NCBI GenBank assembly: GCA_023053575.1 | Contig: JAKZAP010000001.1 | Coordinates: 15,206,849 to 15,270,848 of the forward strand | DNA from: Branchinecta lynchi | Lineage: Eukaryota > Arthropoda > Branchiopoda > Anostraca > Branchinectidae | Reading direction: 5' to 3' | DNA length: 64,000 bases | Part shown: positions 34,031 through 46,015 of the stretch, piece by piece | Layout: each line of letters begins with the position of its first letter | Position numbering within the stretch: the stretch's first letter is position 1 | Position numbers and translations under genes: made by a program | The notes under the pieces: generated by a model | The model's input: the letters and a program-made list of their open reading frames with translations, nothing else | Databases searched by the model: none | Told to the model about the DNA's origin: nothing

Positions 34031-34996
34031 CTGAAAAAGACGAAGTTCCGATGGTAGGGGGGAAAAAAATTCAACAAGGGGGTGGGGATTTAATAGATGT
34101 TCTTCGAAGTGTAATGGTGTTGTTAGGATCCCAAAACGTAAGTGACAAAATTACTTTTTCAGGTTTTCAGGTTCTTTAATTTTCAAAACACTTCGTAACA
34201 ATATATATCAATCACTGGGAGGCCGGCAGGGATACGAGCTCGTTAGCTCGGCCCCATTTTAAACACTGACTATATAGCCGTTCCTGTGTAACTACGTTTC
34301 TTAGTACTTCGTTGAATTTGCCTGTCAGTTAGTACGACAACTCTTGAAGTCCAGATTCAAGATTCTGTTCAAACGTGGTGAGAGGGTCAGAAGAAGCGTA
34401 AGTTCGAAGATGGACGACGTAGCCCTTCTAAGTTTAGGTTGGTGGAGTAGGGGTTACAACAATAAGGCGTGAAAGGAATATTTTATTCAAGCCAATGAGA
34501 TCGTTGGTTTAAGGTTACGGAGAAATGCTGAATCCATTTACGAAAAAATTTCTGGACGGACAAGCTGATGCCCCAGAACCCTGGAAAAAACGGAAATGTG
34601 TGAGAAGTAAGAGTTTTATTCGAAGTCACTTAGAAGACAAATTTGATGGATATTATATCTTCATTTTCTTGCCGCATCGACGCTTGGCCAGAATCCGGCG
34701 AGAAACGGAAATTTCTTAGTGCGTATAATTTCTTGATCAAGTCTGCTTAAAGTGTCGATAGCAGAAATGGCATGACTCGATCTATTTGCTTTGTTTTCCT
34801 GCTTTTTCACTACTACGGCCAAAATCCTGTGAAAACCGGAAATTCGGTAAGCGTGTTACCTCTTTTTTGGGCGTTTGGAGTTCCCATATAATGGTAATAA
34901 TACAAGTAACATCGATCTCCTCAGTTTTGCCATCAAGTCAATAGCAAGTCTATCTCTTCGCCGGGATCCTTTGAAAACAAGACCAAAGGTTCCGAT

Positions 34997-36042
34997 GAGA
35001 TCCCAAAAACTAAACATTTGATGCAGACAATTAGGTTTTGTTTTCGTCGTATCAAGTGTTCACCGGACTTTTTGGACAGTTTTACTTTTGAAATTTAGAA
35101 ACAGAGTAAGGCCAAATTACTGATCATCTAAGAAAACCAAGTTCAGATATGGATTCAGCATGTGTGTTTACCGGTTTCGGCCCAATTCCGAATGAACTAC
35201 CATACTTGTCCAGAAAAAAAAGACAGTTCAGAAACTCCTTACCCGTATAAAGAACATCTAATCAACTTCAAGTAAAACTTTAACTTATAAAAAAAAATCC
35301 GGTTTCAACCGGATTCCGAACGACCTATATGTCCCGGTAAAAAAAAAAGATTGTCATATACAGATTCAGCGTCTCTTCTTACTCTCAAATCTGTCATCTA
35401 ATCAGCTTCACATAAAACTTATGCTTTTAAAAAATTTTCCGGTTTTGGCCTGATTCCGGGCGAAAAAGTTGTCCGGTTAGAAACTACTTTTCACATAAGT
35501 GTTCAGCATGTCTTCTTACCCCTAAATCGAACATCTAATCAACTTCAAATAAAACTTTTACTTTTAACAAACTTTCCGGTTTGGGCCGAATTCCGGGCGA
35601 ACTACTTGCCCGGCGAGAAAATGGTTTTCACAATCGTGTTCAGCATGTCTTCCTACCCCTAAATCAATCACCTAATCAACTTCAAATAAAACTTTTACTT
35701 TTAACAGACTTTCCGGTTTTGGCCGGATTCCGGGCGAACTACTTGTTCGATAACAAAATAATTTTCACCACCATGTTCAGCACGTCTTCTTACCCCATAA
35801 TCTACTATCACATTATCTGTTTACAAATATTTCATTTGCCCCGTGATTTAAACCCCTTCCACCACCCCTAAATACAGGGCTACAACTCGATCTACGAACT
35901 CGACCTTACTCTTGATCCAAAGAATCCTCACGCCAAGTTTCATCAAATTATCTCGTTCCCTTCGAGAGTTATAGTGCGCACAGACGGACAGACAGACAGA
36001 CGGACAACTTTTGCGATGTCATAGGTATCCCGTTGGGATCCC
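34997..36042 (+). mobile_element. 136-bp-repeat element, third copy, in RPAIN intron
   Basis: Left AACAAGACCAAAGG then GAGATCCCAAAA; right GCGATGTCATAGGTATCCCG then TTGGGATCCC. Units begin about 35437, 35571 and 35708 (period 134-137 bp). A solo right-end fragment (GGATCCCAAAACGTAAGTG, inverted) is at 34128. Confidence 0.8.
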
Positions 36043-37122
36043 AAGAAAAGAGATTGGGTAGTTCTAATCCGCTTGTAATCTGGGTGAGACCGGAAATCTA
36101 GGCGACAAAAAAATTCCGGATGAATCTGGTAAGGAACCGATCATAGATGAAATAACTTGTTTAGCGGAATTGGCGAAAACCGTAAATCTCCAATTAAGAG
36201 ACGGTCAATGAACTAGAAAAAGCAGTAGATAGCCTAACATTCATCTGGACGACATGTTCTCGGTCTGAAAATTCCGCAAGAGAGTTTTGATTTAGTTGGA
36301 TTTTTGGTACCAAAATTTGTCTCTAATTGGTGTTTTTTTTTACGAAGTAAGAGGTGTGAAAGCCTTTACCGGCAATATATTTATTTATTTACAACTGTCT
36401 GGATCAAGAAGTCCAACAATATTCCTGTTAGGACCTCACCAAAAGCTTTGGTCTTGTGTAAATGTGGAGGCTACTCACCCAGACACTACTCAAAAAGTTT
36501 TTATTTGTCAAGTAGCCTACTACTTCAGCACTGCAAATCATACTCGATGGCGCTAAACAAAAAGTCAGCTGAAATAATAATACATAGTTGGCGCTTTACA
36601 CAAGGGACTTGTACCGTGACCAATAAACCAAAAACAAATTTTCCGAATGTAATTTAGAAGTCTAGGACTCCATTGTCGGAGACACGTAGACATACCAGGA
36701 CCCAGAAGGCGAGGTCTCATGGTGAAAACCAAATTAAACCAAATAAACAATTTTAATGAGGAAGGCGGATGCAAACATTTTATAAGAAGTCAGCTGAAGT
36801 GTATTCTAGCACGAATCTTTGACCAATGAATCCTGATCGCACCTTCATTCTAGCAGAGTCTAAAGAAGACCCTTTCCAAGAAGGGCCGAAAACAAATCTC
36901 AGCTGACCACTCAGCGCGATCAAATATCAAATACCGTTCAACACCGGTCTGACCGTTTAACTGTATCTTGGCCGTCTTCGGAAGATCATTACTTTCGGTA
37001 CCCCCCCCCCCCCCCAAACCGCTTCAAAACAACTTATCAGCAGAAAACTCAGATAGCCTATATACCAGATCATAACGAGACGAATTACTATAATAGACTA
37101 GGGAAGACTTATAGAAACAAAC

Positions 37123-37256
37123 CTTGAACTCTTTTTTTCTCTCATGTAGTCTGTCCATTCCTGATGTACAATCTGCTGAGCCAAGGAGGATCCACCAGGA
37201 CTTCTTTTCAGCTCAATTAAGGCTTCTCTAGAGGATTTGATTCTGGTGAAACATTT
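37123..37256 (-). CDS. RPAIN: RPAIN exon 2 (RPA-interacting protein, N-terminal helical part)
   Basis: On the minus strand the acceptor TTTTTTTCTTGCAG opens KCFTRIKSSREALIELKRS and QIVHQEWTDYMREKKSS; the donor is GTTTGT. This matches the conserved basic N-terminal segment of RPA-interacting proteins: a C-x-x-R-(I/M) box, an S-R-(E/D) segment, then a V-x-x-E-W motif. RPAIN/RIP escorts replication protein A into the nucleus in vertebrates. The exon begins in phase 0, where the family's conserved N-terminal (P-W-K-E) exon should end. That first exon was searched for up to about 44 kb on this strand and not seen. It leaves in phase 2 and joins 34030 as an Arg codon. Confidence 0.8.
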
Positions 37257-37387
37257 CTGCAAGAAAAAAAGATATCTTGAGCTCTGTTTGAGCAAAAACC
37301 AATAGGCGTTAGGCTTATGAATTAGCATGAGCTTACTATTTCTTTGTGCTGTCCTTCATAAGCAACAACTAATAGGCGGCCATTACA

Positions 37388-37583
37388 TTGTCAGAAGTTT
37401 CATAACAGGTAACACAAGGATGCGCATTTCCAACAGGCAACACTTGGGACGTAATCTGTTGTGTTGAAAACATTATGCATGAAATGTTATGCAGAAAAGC
37501 ATTGCAGGAAAAGCCGAAAAACCGCAAAAAATGTATCTGCTGAAATTTCCCGATATCATGATGACAAACAAAAAAGTCAGCAA
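37388..37583 (+). repeat. Dispersed repeat, copy 2 of the 718-912 family
   Basis: Shares CAGAAGTTTCATAACAGG, GGCAACACTTGGGA and ATCATGATGACAAACAAAAA with copy 1. The following GCAAATGCTT-AGCATTT and GGCAATGCTTGTTATGCATA partly mirror the inner sequence. Confidence 0.6.
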
Positions 37584-38219
37584 ATGCTTTTTCAGCATTT
37601 TTCTGCTATTCGGCAATGCTTGTTATGCATAGTGTGTTTGTATGTATAGTTATTTTAGTATTTTCTTCCTTTCTTTTTCTTTATTGTACTACACTTGTTT
37701 TTCCTCTGGAATTTGTGGGTAAGAAATAAATTATTATTATTATTATTGTTATAGAATTTCATACATAATGTTTTAAAATCACAACACATTACATTAGCCT
37801 ACATCCCAGGTGTTGTCTGTTGGGCGCGAGGGGGGCCCGAAGGGGGGCTGATTCACCCCTCCCCCCCCCCCCTGCATATTGCTAAGTAGTATCAGTCGTT
37901 AAAATTGACCTCACAAAGGCACCAGGCGCTCATTTTGGCCTAAGAAAATCCAAGTCATTTTAAAAGTTGTCCATTTTGGCACTATCCAGCTTCAGTCGTA
38001 AATCCGTCCCAGTCAAAGGCAAACCGAGTCGTTTAAACTAGGTTTCATAACCCCGTTAGGTCGGACGCTCGGTCTCGAACGGTTACTGTTCAATGTGAAG
38101 TCTGACTGGATAAAAGAAAAAAACCGAAAGCTAGAGAAAAGGTTACGTACATGGACTGTGGGTCAAACTTTGACTATTAGTTGAAGAGAGGGATTAAGTT
38201 TTTAAACACAATGGAAAAG

Positions 38220-38377
38220 CTACCAGAATTCAAATGACAGGAGCTCCGCGAAACCTTATCGAATCAAGTGTATAGTCTATCCAGGAGATTGAAAAAATAC
38301 AAAGCGGGGTTAAGGTGGACGCAACGCTTGAAAAGGACAAGGAAGATTTCGACATACACCAAGAACTTGTTCCCCAG
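38220..38377 (+). pseudogene. Coding-like relic, part 1, cut by a MITE
   Basis: Plus strand, frame from about 38277: SIQEIEKIQSGVKVDATLEK then DKEDFDIHQELVPQ, an acidic, coiled-coil-like sequence. Upstream ATG at 38211 opens MEKLPEFK, a stop, QELRETLSNQ in another frame, so at least one stop and one shift break it. The frame is interrupted by the MITE at 38378. Family not recognised; a degraded retrocopy is one option. Confidence 0.35.
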
Positions 38378-38718
38378 CACAGCCGTTACTGGCCAAAATG
38401 TTTGGGGGGGGGGGGGGGACGAGGCATTTACCGACTGGCTGGTAATTTTTACCGACTTTTTCTGCAGAAAAAACCACTGTTTTCAATAATAAAAATTACA
38501 TTTTTGAAAGAAATTGACTGATTTTCCAAAAAATCCACTGATTTTCAGAACAAAACGACTATTTTGACGAAAAATCGATCAATTTTCAGAAAAACCGACT
38601 GTTTTCATGAAAAAATAAAATCAACTGTTTTGACGAAAAATCGGTACTTCTTACCGACTGGCCGACGGCTTTGGGGGGAGGGGCGTCCCCCTCCCTTCCC
38701 CCAGTCGTGACGCCTCTG
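38378..38718. mobile_element. hAT-type MITE (CAGAGGCGT family), copy 2
   Basis: Left end CACAGCCGTTACTGGCC, right end CAGTCGTGACGCCTCTG; perfect 8-bp TSD TTCCCCAG at 38370-38377 and 38719-38726. Interior carries tandem AAAACCGACTGTTTT-type motifs and 15 G. Confidence 0.92.
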
Positions 38719-38862
38719 TTCCCCAGGACAGGTGTGGTTCTGAAGACGCTGGAATAGCTTATACAAGTCGCGAGGTAAATTTTTGGCAACCACGCTATGG
38801 TGCTGAAGCACATTTACAAAGCCTTCGTAAATTTCTACAGTCTGTGGGATGAAAACGTAAGT
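38719..38862 (+). pseudogene. Coding-like relic, part 2
   Basis: If the MITE is set aside, the frame of part 1 stays open for another ~44 codons (DRCGSEDAGIAYTSREV, AEAHLQSLRKFLQSVG, stop). The minus strand is also open after a good acceptor (CATCCCACAG) with TVEIYEGFVNVLQHHSVVAK, so the coding strand is not certain. An AATAAA occurs on the plus strand at 38996. Confidence 0.3.
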
Positions 38863-39215
38863 TATTCTGACCATAACAAAAATTCTCGTTCTTCACTTGT
38901 TGCGCAAAGCATCGTCCTTCGCGTCTGCATACTCGGACCCAAGTCGGTGGTAAGCCGCGAAGACTGAGGCAGATTGAAAACTTTCATAAGTGCTTTAATA
39001 AACTGCATTGGGAGAGGATGTAGTACTTCTGTCAGGAAAGCCAAAGTTTAAGTTACGTTAATGAATTAGATTTTGTTTTTGCATGTAAGGAATAAAACTC
39101 TGCAAACCAGGTATAAGTTGTGTTTTTCGGTTGTAGTTTGATTGTACTTTAACATCCTTTTGTTTTAGTTATGAAAGCAGCTACTGTGTTCAAACGGGCA
39201 AATATAACGATACAC

Positions 39216-39400
39216 ATAGTAAGTAAGTAAGTAATTTATTTATAGCCCGCCGTTTTCAGAAAGCGGAGTAAATGAAGAAAGTAAATAAAACATATAAACA
39301 TACACATAAAGACACTTAATTTCAATCGTCGGCCAGGAAGCAGTGTAGAAGGTCGTGCGCTGGTTGGGTTCTGTTGTCAATGACATACTGTATTTTCATA
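39216..39400 (-). mobile_element. Retroposon fragment with (AAGT)n end
   Basis: AGTAAGTAAGTAAGTAATTT followed by ATTTATAGCCCGCC and TTTTCAGAAAGCGG, the reverse of the tail at 26200-26248. Confidence 0.55.
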
Positions 39401-39413
39401 ACTAAAATAAAAG

Positions 39414-40740
39414 TAGGGGAGAGGGGGGCAGGTCTGTCATAAGGGCAGGTCCGGACATCGGCCCTGCAAACTTCACTATTGAAATTAAGATTACGCGATA
39501 TTGTTCTTTAGAGCTGTCACACTTATACGGTTCTTCTGTCAAAAATTCCCGCAATTGCAATCATGCAATCATAGCAAACCGATGTTAGGGTCACCTTTTT
39601 GCACAAAAGTAAGTTCTACGTCATCGGGTTGGCACCTAATTTTGGTAGTTCCGAACCCACTTACATCGTCGGTGATTTTTATTTAGGTGCCTAGTTTAAG
39701 ATTGGCTCTATCATAACAAAAACGAATTTCCGTAACTGATACAAGAGTCTGAGAGTTACAAATTTATTTCTATCAAAACAGCAGCCGGGGCAGGTTCGGA
39801 CAGCAAACAAAGAGAAGCTTGAAAAAAAAGGAAAAAAATTGAAAGAAGAAAAAATCGGACCACCGGAAGAAAAAAAGTCAGTAAAAAGGCTCAGAAAGTC
39901 TTCACGACTCATTCCGGAAGAAAACAAGTCATAATCAGGCACATCGGTAACAGCAGATCCGGATTACAATAACACTGTTGATAAAGGGACGGTATACTTG
40001 TACAGTTTTCCCATATGGAAGCAAAACGAACTCAACCGAATTGAGGCAACGAAAGCAAATGAAAAAATGTGTATACAACTTTCTTGAAAGTCCTTCCTGG
40101 GTTAAAAAAAAAAATGATGTCCGGAGCTGCCCAAGCCATGTAAGAACCTGCCTCGAACAGAAGTAGCTACTAATAAAATGGAATTTGCAAAGAAAATGTT
40201 GCAGATAACAAGATTCTACAAAGTAACAATAACAGCTAAGACATACTCTAGACAGTCGGAAAAAATGGAATCAACAGAACCTAAAACGAAATCTTGGTAT
40301 GCAAAAAAGCAAAAACGTAACAAACCTGACCCCCTCTCCCACTACGTCAAAAATATAGCGAAACACCTGAAAAACTTAAGTCTCGTCGGCGAATCTGGAT
40401 CTTTTATAGATATACAAATCCATTCAGAATCTGTAAACTCCTGTTGGGCGAAGATCAAAAGTTAGTTACGTCCGTGAATCGTGATTTTTATATTTTTTTA
40501 ATGCACCATCAACCATTCTTTGTTTTGTCTTCAGAAAGTGTGTTTAATTTGTACCTAGTATCTGATTTTCATAATATTTTGTTTACCATGGCCCGTTGGG
40601 CTGTCCATGTACAATACTTACATACATATAAACAGATTCACCGGAACACTTGTTTTCCTTGTTTTTGTGAATAAACATATCTTTTAACACAAACATGCTG
40701 TAAATTCACAATAAATCTACTTTGTTCTGGACGGCAACTA
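39414..40740. other. Possible TA-flanked DNA element, unresolved
   Basis: TAGGGGAGAGG at 39416 matches the terminus of the 44.2-kb element but continues GGGGCAGGTC-GTCATAAGG. GGGCAGGT-CGGACA motifs repeat at 39.44 and 39.79 kb. Two basic, Lys-rich frames (39978-40166, 40178-40465) lie inside. No matching right end was found. Confidence 0.3.
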
Positions 40741-40804
40741 CTTTTTTTCGACGGACATGTTTGACTTCATACGTATTCATTGCTTTTCTTTGGGACCGCA
40801 AAAA

Positions 40805-40925
40805 CGAGCTCTGCTCCTCAGTGTTTCCACAAAATTTCGCCCGTGGCGCATTTCGTAGTAGAAGAAGAACCGTGTGTCATATATTTGGCGTTTAGGCTTG
40901 GAATCTTTGGGATTTGAAACACATT
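40805..40925 (-). repeat. Short dispersed repeat, inverted partner of 42745-42850
   Basis: On the minus strand TTCCAAGCCTAAACGCC and AATGCGCCACGGGCGAAATT then TTGTGGAAACACTGA correspond to TTCCAAGCCTAAAAGGCC and AATGCGCTGCAGGCAAAATT at 42.75 kb. Non-coding. The neighbouring 41-43.6 kb region holds nothing else assigned apart from poly-C/G runs and accaaattc repeats. Confidence 0.5.
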
Positions 40926-43900
40926 GAAAGCTAGAATTCGCTTGATAAGTAGTTTAATTTGGCCAGAAAAAGGCGAATTAAAAAAAAAATCGGCGTCGGC
41001 GCTACTGTAATTTGTCCGGGATGGAGGCGTTGAAACCTTCACTATTCAGCGAAAGCTGAAATGATAAACTGAAGGTGTGAATTTATGTGTACGAATTTTC
41101 ATTATAGGAGCAATTTTAGCTGATGAATTGCCTTTATTATTTACTGGCTGGAGATTGGCGCCTTTGCAGCGAATCGGCCAACGCATGTTTTGTCGGTACA
41201 TTCGGGTCGTATATCTGTGATCCAGAAGTCATTGAAATGAGGGGTCTCACCCCCCCCCCCCCCCCCCCGGCCTGAGTGCTTCGGGCCACTCCTGGTTGGG
41301 GCGCATCTTATCTATCACGAAACTTCTGACAGTGTACAAGAGGGATCTTTTTCTGTCACCTGGTTAACTTCGAATCCACTTTAAAACTGAGTTTTCTTAA
41401 TAACAAATACGTAAAATGTGAACCTAGCAGAGAAGTGATTAAAGGGAAACCTAAGTGTGGCAGCAGCGCTGTCCGGGCACCCTTTCTATTCTTTAACGAA
41501 AATCTTACAAAGGTGAGACAGAAAATAATTAACTGAACTAAGGATACATAAAAGAACAATAAACAATATGCTCATGAAGCTCATGAAAAACATATAATGT
41601 AGCCTATAAAGATTTGCAACTAGGTTTTACTTTTACGGGTAGCTTTGGGCCCACTTGGAAAGTCAAGGAGGGCAGCTGCCCGCCCTCCCTGCCCCCCTAA
41701 ATGATGGCACTGGAACCTAGGGTACACAAACGTGAAAGGGAGGGCTGCACAATTGTTTAGTAGAGTACTTCCCTGCTTAGGCTCAGCCTATATACAGTCT
41801 GATTCATGCCTAGGTGCCTTCCACCATACCTTTTGGAGATAAATATAAGAAGCTTTGCCTTCAAAAAGCAAAATTTTGTAATCAGTGTAAATTTCAACAT
41901 TGTATGGTAATACACTAAGCTAAATTCAAGTACCACAAAGTTTCTAAGCAGTCAAACTTATTTATGTTGCTACTCGACTATTTTTCGACCATTTTTTGCT
42001 ACGGTATTCGAATGAGAAATTCGAAAATAATTTATTTTGTTTCAGGAATTTTTGTTTTAATTATTCTGATTCGAGCAAATGGCTGATGAAACAGATTGCT
42101 GCTAACAGGCTATGATATCATAGGCTGTTGACTGATATCATTTCTCATTTTCTCGTTCTATTTGACTGTTTAATATAAGCAAGAAACAAAACCAAGCAAT
42201 TTGGTGGTTAGGAGAATTCTGAGGATGTCAAGGGTTCAAGTCAATGGAAAGGATTCTAGTTGAGTCCAGTGTTGCCACAGGCAGGGGCGTCCTGGGTTTT
42301 TCTTCATTGGGGGGGGGGGGGGGGACCCGGTGAAATTGACATGAACTGGCCCCTGACGTTGACCAAAATTTTGTCTTTCTAAAAACAAAGCTGGCTGCCT
42401 TCAGGAAGCTACAATGTAAAAGTTGCATAATATGTACAAAATCAAGTCTAAAGAGCAAATCTGGCATGTTTTCATGCTCTTCCTCTTCTGTGTGTGTTTT
42501 TTTTTTCTTCAGGGATACGCCACCACTAGCCTTTTACCATTCGGGGACATCCAGTTTTGCCAACAGGACTCAAAAATCTGCCGACAAAAAATGCTGCTGT
42601 CGCCTACCGATAACGTCACTAACGGCAGTACACAGGACGAATTAAAGTGCTATACGCAACAAATCTTTAATCCGCCTTTTTTTCTGGCAACATTTAACTA
42701 CTTTCCATGCAAATTCTAGCTTTTAATGTGGTTCAAGCCCCTCAAAATTCCAAGCCTAAAAGGCCAACAAAATGACACCCTTCTTCTTAGTGAAGACTGC
42801 AAAATGCGCTGCAGGCAAAATTTTGTGGAAACACTGATGATTTAAGTGCGTTTCTGCGACCTTAAGACCACCTATTAAAGCAAAGAGCTGTCTGGCAAAA
42901 AAAGGGCCCACCCAGGGTAAGCCATAAAGTAGCCTACATTTATTCTGAATTTACAGCAAAAAAAAGTAGGCTAATTTTCACGTCAAGACACTTGTTTATT
43001 CCTGAAGTACTGCAATCATCAGAAGTAAAAGTTATGTAGACTAATGAATGGCAATCAGATGAAGCTACTGTTAAATGGTAAAGAACAAAAGCTAAATAAA
43101 TGCCAATTAAATTACCAAGCTCAGTAACTTGGTTGAACCAAATAATGAATTTGAACTATCGAAAAACTAACTAAAAAAGATAAGGAAAAGATTGGGAGCG
43201 GTAAAAAAACGAATTTCATAGTTGACTAAAACTCTTGTTAGGACCACCTAAAGCAACAGAACTTTGCAAGTCTTGTAATAGATACAGACTACAAAAAATA
43301 TGGTGAATTACCAAATTTGGTCACGAATCAGAACAAAACGATCTGATTATTGGCTGAATCATGAAATGAACTGACCAAATGCGACAGAAATTCGACACCG
43401 AATTAACACATTAAATCACCTAGTTTAGGAAGGGATACAGAATGCGGTGAAATTGATGCGGGATGAACAGAAGTTGGATGAATTACCAAATTCGATGAAG
43501 AATGGGAACCAACAAACATGTTAGGTCACCGAATTTTTCCCTCAGAATGCCCCTGGACACAGGTCCGAGAATTCGGTGATTTGTCACAGATTTTTGACTT
43601 GTTTGACAAAGTGAGCCAGAATTCCTGCAACAGGATACTTACCAGTAAACCGAAAAATTAAGCAAAAAACTTGAGGCATATAAATAATCATGAAGCTGAT
43701 AAAGCGAGATTTCACATTGATAGTTGGTAAAAAAAAGGGCCCAGTTTCACTCAGTCTGTACCGCGCTTTCCTCTCCTTGTAGGCAGAGTCTCTAGGGTAA
43801 AGCAAAGCCTCTCCCAACGCAAGAGATCCGCCAGTTTGCCAAAGCACCTCTCGGCAATTAGAGGCGTTTCATGTGTAAGTGACAAGACGGCGCACACAGA

Positions 43901-44712
43901 GAGTCTCTGAGCCTCTCGTCACAGCACAACAGATTAACATTAGCAGTACTGTATTAATACAATCATTTTAATCCAGCCAAACAACTATAGAATAATAACA
44001 CAAAAGGAACAGAAGGAAACAACAACAAGTTAAGCAGAGTACAGCTATAGTTTAGCCGATATCATAAGGCTCATACAACTTTTGCCATATTGGCAATGAA
44101 AGGCGTAAGAGAGGGGCACATAATACTTCAACAAGCTCATTATCAGATGCCAGGAGACGCTCACGCAAAGAACAACGAGCAGAAATGTGGAGCTGATCAA
44201 ACATTGGCAACCAAAAATCAGTAGGGGAGAGGTGGGTACAGTGGCGCAGTCTGCTACAGTGGCGCACTTGATCCCACTGCCACCTGTAATTAGATTAAAA
44301 TCTAACAAAATACGCACTAGGAGGGCATTCACGTGGTCTATGATCGTCAGCCATTTTCAATTTTTTGGGGCGATTGCAGTTTTTGAGGTATGTGATTAAG
44401 TGCTTTGAAAAATAAAATCTTGGACAAATGGAAAATATTTTTTGACTTTGCTAAGGTTTGTAGGCTACAAATAGTGTCGAATTCTGGCGAATATTAGTTC
44501 ATCTGGAAGCTCCAACATTTCTAAACATAGTGCAGCCATCTGTTTGTCTCTCGGTCATTATTTCAAATTTTGGTTCACAAAATGGATAAAAGAGGGCATT
44601 TCGGCTACAGTGGCGCATTTTGGTGGAGGGTATAGTGGCGCACCCCAAAATTTTTTAAATTCATAAACTTCACGCGGTAGGTAGCCTATATGATAGTTTT
44701 GACTTCTATTAC

Positions 44713-44903
44713 TACTACTACAAACTCGTCGCAGCCTTAAGCCGCCTGAGACCGACACACTGGCGAACACTTCTCCTCCATACCACCCTGTTTAAGGCTT
44801 CTGCCCCCAAAGATTTTGGGTAATTTCTTATGATCTCGTCCCAGCCTAACGTGGGACATCCTGTTCCCCTGATGAAAGCCTCCACTGTGGCCTTGAAGAC
44901 CAA
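44713..44903 (-). pseudogene. Possible LINE C-terminal fragment
   Basis: Minus strand frame with FIRGTGCPTLGWDEIIRNYP then ALNRVVWRRSVRQCVGLRRL. A W-x-E/D...D/N-R-x-x-W-R-R pattern is common at the C-terminus of non-LTR retrotransposon polyproteins. It ends where the plus-strand fragment begins, so one of the two was inserted next to the other. Weak assignment. Confidence 0.35.
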
Positions 44904-44904
44904 A

Positions 44905-45220
44905 ACGATTTTTTGTGTGACGATGAAGTCCGTGTTGGAGATTATGTTCTTGTTTGCGAGGGGGAGATCAAAAAGAACAAACTTTACTCCGTGGGCGAAG
45001 TCCTTTCTGAGTCCAGCTTTGACATTGAGCTCATGTATATTAAGAGAATGGTTCCTTTCTACAAGTTCATCAGGACCAGTGAAAATTACACTTTCAGCAA
45101 GTCAAGTGTCGAAATGAAGCTACCTGCTCCGAATATTTCTGGTGGCACAGAAAGACAGGCGGAATAACTGGTCTTCCCCATTGACCTGACTGCTTACAAT
45201 ATTAACTAGTGTGCCTTCTT
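44905..45220 (+). pseudogene. C-terminal fragment of a transposon protein, premature stop
   Basis: Plus strand frame: LCDDEVRVGDYVLVCEGEIK, SVGEVLSESSFDIELMYIKR then MKLPAPNISGGTERQA, E, stop TAA. The same frame continues LVFPIDLTAYNIN and ends in TAG at about 45210. The V-G-D-(Y/F)-V-L-V opening, the L-P-x-P-x-x-x-G-G-T-x-R block and the final L-V-F-x-(I/V)-D-L ending resemble a C-terminal domain I recall from transposon-related proteins of invertebrates. The continuation after the TAA shows that stop is a mutation. It lies inside the TA-flanked element. Confidence 0.65.
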
Positions 45221-46015
45221 CTTTTATTTTCAGTTCATTATTTTTTATTTCCTTGCTCATTATACGAAGTATTCATCTTTTAGGTATTTTCAGTTCACTA
45301 TTTTGTACTTCCTTACTCATTAAACGAAGTATTCATCTTAGCAGTTTGATTGCGCCACTGTTCCAGATGGGTGCGCCACTGTTCCAGATGGGGTGCGCCA
45401 TAGTTCCCGCCTAGTCGGCAACAATGGAGCAAAAAGTGGCTGTCAGAAAACATGACTCCATCAAAAACTGGTTCAAAGAAGAAGTTTGAAATAAATCACC
45501 AGTGTAGAATAATAAACTGTCTGCACAACAGTTTAAAAATCGTCCAAAAATTTTAATATTTGCCAAAGTTACGATGCTTTGACCTGAAAGTGCGCCACTG
45601 TACCCACCTCTCCCCTACACAGCTCAGTAGCACTAGCATAACGAGGCAGCTTATGCAGGAAACGTAGGGTATCATTGTACGCCACTTTAATTTCACATAA
45701 ACCACAAATAGTGTGACAACAAACAATAGACAGCCCAAAAGTATTAGTGCAATAAGCCCGGAAAAAGAAAGTTCTTAACCTCAACTGTTCGTTCAACCTC
45801 TGAGGTACACTGACCTCAGAGCATGGAGGATGGGAGCATCATCAAGCAAGTGCTCATTAAAGATAAGCTACCCAGACCAGCTACTGATATCCAACCTTCT
45901 TATCTTCTTTTCTTTCCATTCTTCGTTGGCCATGCCAGTTGTCTTAGAATTTGGAATGTTTGCCAAATTGTCAGTTGCCTTTTTTAATTTGTTATGTTTG
46001 CAGCAGAAAACACTG

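Larger units (their letters stand above)
44224..45615. mobile_element. TA-flanked DNA transposon remnant with GTGGCGCA repeats
   Basis: Left end GGGGAGAGGTGGGTACAGTG then GCGCA; right end is its exact inverse (TGCGCCACTGTACCCACC then TCTCCCC). TSD TA at 44222-44223 and 45616-45617. Extra GTGGCGCA or TGCGCCAC motifs cluster just inside both ends (44258, 44605, 44635; 45352, 45370, 45393), possibly transposase binding sites. TA duplication and the encoded C-terminal fragment point to the pogo/Tigger branch of Tc1/mariner. About 1.4 kb long, with most of the transposase missing. Confidence 0.85.
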
